Source: Lachnotalea sp. AF33-28 (GTDB lineage Bacteria; Bacillota; Clostridia; Lachnospirales; Lachnospiraceae). From it: DNA of 64,000 bases. Numbering within the stretch: position 1 is the stretch's first letter; every line of letters begins with the position of its first letter. Positions 60,018-64,000 of the stretch are shown here, in pieces. Location: the NCBI RefSeq assembly GCF_003477885.1, contig NZ_QUEE01000002.1:434001-498000 (forward strand), read 5' to 3'. A program made the position numbers and the translations under genes. The notes under the pieces were generated by a model that was given only the letters and a program-made list of their open reading frames with translations, had not been told where the DNA came from and did not search any database.

Positions 60018-62401
60018 TCCCCTTTGATTACGGGCAGAGGATACTGTTCTTTCCGGTCCGCCACCACAGCCCAGCCTGCTCATTCCATCTTAAAAAGGCG
60101 ATCGAATCCTACGCTCCGCAGTGCATATTGGTGGAAGGGCCGGAAAATGCCAACGGCCTTATACCGGTCTTCGTAAATAAAGATACGAAAGCGCCGTTTG
60201 CCGTCTATTATTCTTACAAAGACAGCTTGGGCCTGGTGGGAGAGGAAAAAGAGGAGTATAAATGCTATTACCCGTTTCTCGACTGCTCCCCGGAGCTGGT
60301 GGCCTTAAGGACGGCCGAGGCCTTAAAGATCCCGGCCGCTTTTATCGATCTGCCTTATTCGGAAATACTGATCCATACATCCGATGGACACGGCATGTTA
60401 AAGAAGGAAGAGAAGAATAATTACAATGACGATTATCTTCTTAGCCGGAGTCGGTATCTTACCATGCTTTGTGAAAAAACAGGCCTTCGGGATTTTGATG
60501 AATTCTGGGAAAAGTATTTTGAAATCGGAGGGCTGTATAAAACCACGGAAGAATTTGTTCGCCAGATGCTGGTCTACTGCTGCCTGTCCCGGGAAAACAG
60601 CCCCAAAGAGGAGCTGGAAGCGGAAGGGTGCCTGGTGCGCGAGCAGTATATGTCGGAAAGGATTCTTAAAGCTGCACAAAAATACGAACGCGTGCTGGTC
60701 GTGACCGGAGGATTTCATACGCAGGGGCTGTATGAGCGGACGGCCGCAGCACAAAAGGAGGATCCGCTGCCCCTTCATAAGTTGGATGAAAAGGATCAGG
60801 GCATTTATCCGATGGCATATTCCATGGAAGCGGCGGATGCATTAAACGGCTATGCCAGCGGCATGCAGGCGCCGGGATTTTACCACAGCGTGTGGAGGCT
60901 GTGCACGGAGAGAGAAGTATCCGCCGGCAGCGTCCGCGGCGCCTATGAAGAGGCGGTGCTGGAACTGCTGGTTGCGACGGGGAAAAAGGTGAGGAGAAAG
61001 AATGGTTCCCTTTCCTCTTATGATGAAATCATTGCGCTGTCCATGGCCAAAGGGCTGGCCGCGCTTCGGGATAAGAGGGAGCCCGGCCTCTATGAGTTAA
61101 AAGACAGCGTTCTTAGCGCCTTTGTGAAGGGCGAATGCAATGCATCCACCGGTGAACCGCTGGCATTTCTTCAGGAGGCGGTGACCGGAGATACGGTGGG
61201 ACAGCTCTGTGCGGGAGCGCAGGTGCCGCCTTTGGTACAGGATTTTGAAAGACAGTGCAGGACCTTTGGCCTAAAGATCCACACGGCATTGGAGCAGGAA
61301 ACGGTGCTGGAGATATTCGCTTCGGACCGCCACCGCCGAATGAGCGAGTTCTTTTATCAGATGCAGTTTTTGGATACCGGATTCGCCAAAAAGGTGAGGG
61401 GACCGGATCTGCTCACGAAAAAGGACCGGAGCCTGATCCGGGAAACCTGGAAATATAAATGGAGCAGCCAGGTGGTGGTGGTCCTGATCGACCGTTCGGT
61501 ATCCGGCGGCGTGCTGCCGGAGGCATGTATGAATTTGCTCGGTAGGCGTATGGAGGAGGCGCAGGGCCTGGAGGAGGCGGCGGGGCTGTTAGTCAGCTGC
61601 TTTCTCATGGGACTGGAGGATCGGACCGGCCGACTCATGGATAAGGTGGCGCAGCTGGTGACGCAGGACGGGGATTTCTTTTCCCTGGTCTACGGCTTTG
61701 GCCATTTAAACACGCTGCTGGAGCTGGAGGATCTGTATAAAGAGACGGGACACCTGAAGCTGGAGACGATGACCAGGGATGTTTTCCGGAAGATCGTACA
61801 GCTGCTGCCCGCCATGGCCGCGATCAAAGATGAACAGCAGACGGACTGCATGAAGGCATGCACGGCCCTCTATCAGACCGCAGGCAGGAAATCGTTTCGT
61901 TCGGAACAGGGTATACTGATTGCGGCCTTTGAGCAGCTGCTTGAGGATCCGCAGATTCATCCGGGCCTGGAAGGAACGGTTCTGGGACTGCTGTACGGAT
62001 ATGACGCGTCCTGGCAGAAGCAGGTGGAACATGTATTTTCAGGCTATATACGCGGCACCAGAGAAAAGCTCATGGAGGCGGCTAAGTTCTTAAGGGGACT
62101 GTTTTACACCGCCAGAGATCTGGTGCTGGTGGGCGATTCCTTTGTGAAGATGACCGATGAGCTTTTGAAGCTATTGGATACTGAGGAATTTATGGCGATG
62201 CTGCCGGAGCTGCGCATGGCCTTCGGATATTTTACTCCGATGGAAACGGACCGGATCGCCGCCAAGGCCGCGGGGCTGCATGGCAGCACCGGTAAGGATC
62301 TGATGAAGGGGCCCGAAATCCCTCCGGCTCTGTATGAGTACGGCGAACGGCTGGATCGGTGGGCCGCATCAAAACTGAAGGAGCAGGGTTATGCCGGATA
62401 A
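59978..62401 (+). CDS. DUF5682-family protein (YehM-like)
   Basis: 807 aa starting 40 nt inside the MoxR gene (AGAGAGGG upstream). The N-terminal block IPFDYGQRILFFPVRHHSPACSF (first 20: IPFDYGQRILFFPVRHHSPA) and VEGPENANGLIPVF are typical of DUF5682. The HHSP and VVTGGFHTQGLYE histidines resemble TraB/ChaN-like catalytic regions, which suggests a hydrolase-like N-terminal fold. The rest is helical. It should act with the MoxR and VWA partners; function unknown. Confidence 0.82.
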   Translation: MEGILRGEEISAVIPFDYGQRILFFPVRHHSPACSFHLKKAIESYAPQCILVEGPENANGLIPVFVNKDTKAPFAVYYSYKDSLGLVGEEKEEYKCYYPFLDCSPELVALRTAEALKIPAAFIDLPYSEILIHTSDGHGMLKKEEKNNYNDDYLLSRSRYLTMLCEKTGLRDFDEFWEKYFEIGGLYKTTEEFVRQMLVYCCLSRENSPKEELEAEGCLVREQYMSERILKAAQKYERVLVVTGGFHTQGLYERTAAAQKEDPLPLHKLDEKDQGIYPMAYSMEAADALNGYASGMQAPGFYHSVWRLCTEREVSAGSVRGAYEEAVLELLVATGKKVRRKNGSLSSYDEIIALSMAKGLAALRDKREPGLYELKDSVLSAFVKGECNASTGEPLAFLQEAVTGDTVGQLCAGAQVPPLVQDFERQCRTFGLKIHTALEQETVLEIFASDRHRRMSEFFYQMQFLDTGFAKKVRGPDLLTKKDRSLIRETWKYKWSSQVVVVLIDRSVSGGVLPEACMNLLGRRMEEAQGLEEAAGLLVSCFLMGLEDRTGRLMDKVAQLVTQDGDFFSLVYGFGHLNTLLELEDLYKETGHLKLETMTRDVFRKIVQLLPAMAAIKDEQQTDCMKACTALYQTAGRKSFRSEQGILIAAFEQLLEDPQIHPGLEGTVLGLLYGYDASWQKQVEHVFSGYIRGTREKLMEAAKFLRGLFYTARDLVLVGDSFVKMTDELLKLLDTEEFMAMLPELRMAFGYFTPMETDRIAAKAAGLHGSTGKDLMKGPEIPPALYEYGERLDRWAASKLKEQGYAG

Positions 62402-63503
62402 CGAACTGAATAAATGGCGCCTGATACTCGGAAAGCACGCGAAGGAACAGATCGGATTTTCCGGTGAGGGGCAGCTGCATTTTATGGATATGGAGGAGGC
62501 TCTGGATTATCTATACTCCAGAGAAAACGGAGAGGATGTGCGCAGAGAAGGCGGTAACGGCGCTTTCAGCCTGACGGTGGCTTCCTGGATCACAAAAGTG
62601 CGCACACTGTTTCCGAAGGAAACGGTGGAGGTACTTGAACGCCATGCGCTGGAGACCTACCATATGACGGAACTGCTGACGGATAAGGAGGTCCTGGAGA
62701 AGCTGGAACCCAATCAGGAGCTGCTAAAGACGATTATGCAGCTGAAGCATCTGATGAAGGGCGAGGTGTTGGAATCTGCCAGGAGAATCGTCCGTCAGGT
62801 GGCGGAGGAGCTTACGGCGAAGCTGGAGCAGGATATCCGGCGATCGGTTCTCGGCCGGCTGGACCGCAATGCCGACAGCAAGGTCAAATCGGCCAGAAAC
62901 CTGGATATCAAACGGACGATCCGTAAAAACCTTTCCCATTACGATCCGCAGGAAAAGAGGCTTGTCCTGGAAAACGTATACTTCAACAGCCGGGTGAGGA
63001 AATTTAATAAATGGCGGGTGGTGATCGCGGTGGACGAAAGCGGTTCCATGCTGGACAGTGTGATCCACAGCGCGATCATGGCGGGAATCTTTGCCAGGCT
63101 GCCCATGCTTGATACAAAGCTGGTGATCTTCGACACCCAGGTGGTGGACCTTAGCGGCTATATGGACGATCCGGTGGCGACGCTTATGAGCGTGCAGTTG
63201 GGCGGCGGCACCAACATTGCAGGGGCCTTAGCTTACTGTGAGACACTGGTTGAAAATCCGTACCGCACGATGGTGGTCCTGGTATCGGATCTTTGCGAAG
63301 GCGGTCCTGCGGGAGCGCTGTACGGAGTGTGCCGGGGCATCATTGAGAGCGGGGCGAAGCTGATCGCGCTGACCGCTCTGGATATGGAGGCGAATCCTTC
63401 CTACAACCGGAAAATTGCGGAAGACCTGGCCGCCATGGGGGCTTATGTCGCGGCGATGACTCCGGCGCAGCTTGCGGACTGGATGGGAACCGTGATCAAA
63501 TAG
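62391..63503 (+). CDS. VWA (CoxE-like) protein, YehP-like
   Basis: 370 aa; start overlaps the previous stop by 11 nt. A helical N-terminal region is followed by a von Willebrand A domain with a complete MIDAS: DESGSM (about 213-218), the threonine in LGGGTNIAGAL and the aspartate in VLVSDLCEGG. VWA proteins pair with MoxR ATPases. Length and order match E. coli YehP. Confidence 0.9.
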   Translation: MPDNELNKWRLILGKHAKEQIGFSGEGQLHFMDMEEALDYLYSRENGEDVRREGGNGAFSLTVASWITKVRTLFPKETVEVLERHALETYHMTELLTDKEVLEKLEPNQELLKTIMQLKHLMKGEVLESARRIVRQVAEELTAKLEQDIRRSVLGRLDRNADSKVKSARNLDIKRTIRKNLSHYDPQEKRLVLENVYFNSRVRKFNKWRVVIAVDESGSMLDSVIHSAIMAGIFARLPMLDTKLVIFDTQVVDLSGYMDDPVATLMSVQLGGGTNIAGALAYCETLVENPYRTMVVLVSDLCEGGPAGALYGVCRGIIESGAKLIALTALDMEANPSYNRKIAEDLAAMGAYVAAMTPAQLADWMGTVIK

Positions 63504-63518
63504 CAGGAGAGACTGAAA

Positions 63519-64000
63519 ATGAGCGCATTGCTGGAGCTGATCAGGCGGACAGATGACGATTATCTGGCTGGCCTGACCAATAAAGGAACCGTAAAAAGAG
63601 CATATAAGGATCTGGAGCAGGCTTCGCCTGCGGTGAGCTTTGAGGGAGAGGACGCGAGGGTCACGCTTTCGGACGCGGTCTGCCTGATTAAGGCTCCCCT
63701 TGGAGAGAGCACCTGCAGCTGTCCTTCCCGAAGCATCTGCAGGCATATCGTCACCGCCATTCTTTGGCTGAAGAAGCAGGATATGCAGGAAGAGGGAGAG
63801 GCGGCCCAAAATCCCGGGCCGGTACAGGGAGGTACCGAAGCTTCGGATCCGGAGCGGATACAGAAGGATGCCGGCGCGGCGGACCCGGAGCGGGCAGAGA
63901 AGGATGTCGGCGCTGCGGTGCAGAAAGGGCCTGCGGAGCGATGGGAATCGTTAAAGCGCTTCCCGCTGGACAAGATAAAAAAGGCCATGGGAAGCCGGAA
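63519..64000 (+). CDS. SWIM zinc-finger protein, 5' part (YehQ-like)
   Basis: At least 160 aa; it runs off the window. CAGGAGAG precedes ATG 63519. The SWIM motif is C66-x-C68...C74-x-H76 in TCSCPSRSICRHI. A low-complexity linker with repeated DPER-x2-KDxGAA units (about 105-135) follows. It starts 15 nt after the VWA gene. SWIM fingers bind nucleic acid or protein. It corresponds to E. coli YehQ by position and motif. Confidence 0.85.
   Translation, partial: MSALLELIRRTDDDYLAGLTNKGTVKRAYKDLEQASPAVSFEGEDARVTLSDAVCLIKAPLGESTCSCPSRSICRHIVTAILWLKKQDMQEEGEAAQNPGPVQGGTEASDPERIQKDAGAADPERAEKDVGAAVQKGPAERWESLKRFPLDKIKKAMGSR

Noticed and set aside
1..64000. tRNA or rRNA genes
   Set aside because: I saw no cloverleaf-like or rRNA-like segments in the intergenic stretches.

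Overview
The window looks like chromosome of a spore-forming, anaerobic gut Clostridia, most likely a Lachnospiraceae member. Support: spoIVA, a pyruvate formate-lyase operon, many AraC-type regulators next to ATPase-less sugar ABC transporters, a CD3324-family protein, Firmicute-type promoters and ribosome sites, and mid-range GC. This is inference from gene content; no rRNA or tRNA gene is present to fix the taxon.

Layout. (1) 1-1.9 kb: NiaR-type repressor and an EIIC-like membrane transporter with its own promoter. (2) 2-8.5 kb: membrane-bound AraC sensor-regulator plus a binding-protein-dependent sugar importer (two permeases and a lipoprotein), with a promoter overlapped by a direct-repeat operator. 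(3) 8.6-34.2 kb: YoaP-like and MerR genes, then a second sugar locus: AraC regulator, importer, a glycosidase-like gene, a 975-aa glycosidase-like gene, uxuB, uxuA and another AraC regulator. Together these suggest uptake and breakdown of uronic-acid-containing oligosaccharides. The first glycosidase-like gene is split by a ~10.9-kb mobilizable element (15.48-26.40 kb) with a large serine recombinase, TnpW, TnpV, primase-like and VapE-like proteins, a MobA/MobL relaxase, a MobQ-type oriT, and AT-rich cargo (an LspA-like signal peptidase, TfoX-N and DUF3795 proteins). (4) 34.2-38 kb: a pyruvate formate-lyase operon in which the glycyl-radical domain is a separate 79-aa protein, with a second, radical-glycine-less paralogue between it and the catalytic subunit. 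(5) 38-58.5 kb: mostly housekeeping: S41 peptidase, spoIVA, mgtE behind a leader-ORF/terminator region, MutS-like ATPase, rnhA, tyrS, alaS, rpsU, small enzymes, MATE and MFS exporters, HIT protein. The intergenic regions hold two families of long palindromic repeats. (6) 58.9-64 kb: MoxR ATPase, DUF5682, VWA and SWIM-finger operon, matching in order and size the E. coli yehL-yehM-yehP-yehQ cluster; the last gene runs off the window.

Most notable: the split pyruvate formate-lyase with an extra degenerate radical-domain paralogue, the MoxR/DUF5682/VWA/SWIM operon, the mgtE leader, the 200-bp palindromic repeats, and the spoIVA leader hairpin that hides the ribosome site in read-through transcripts.
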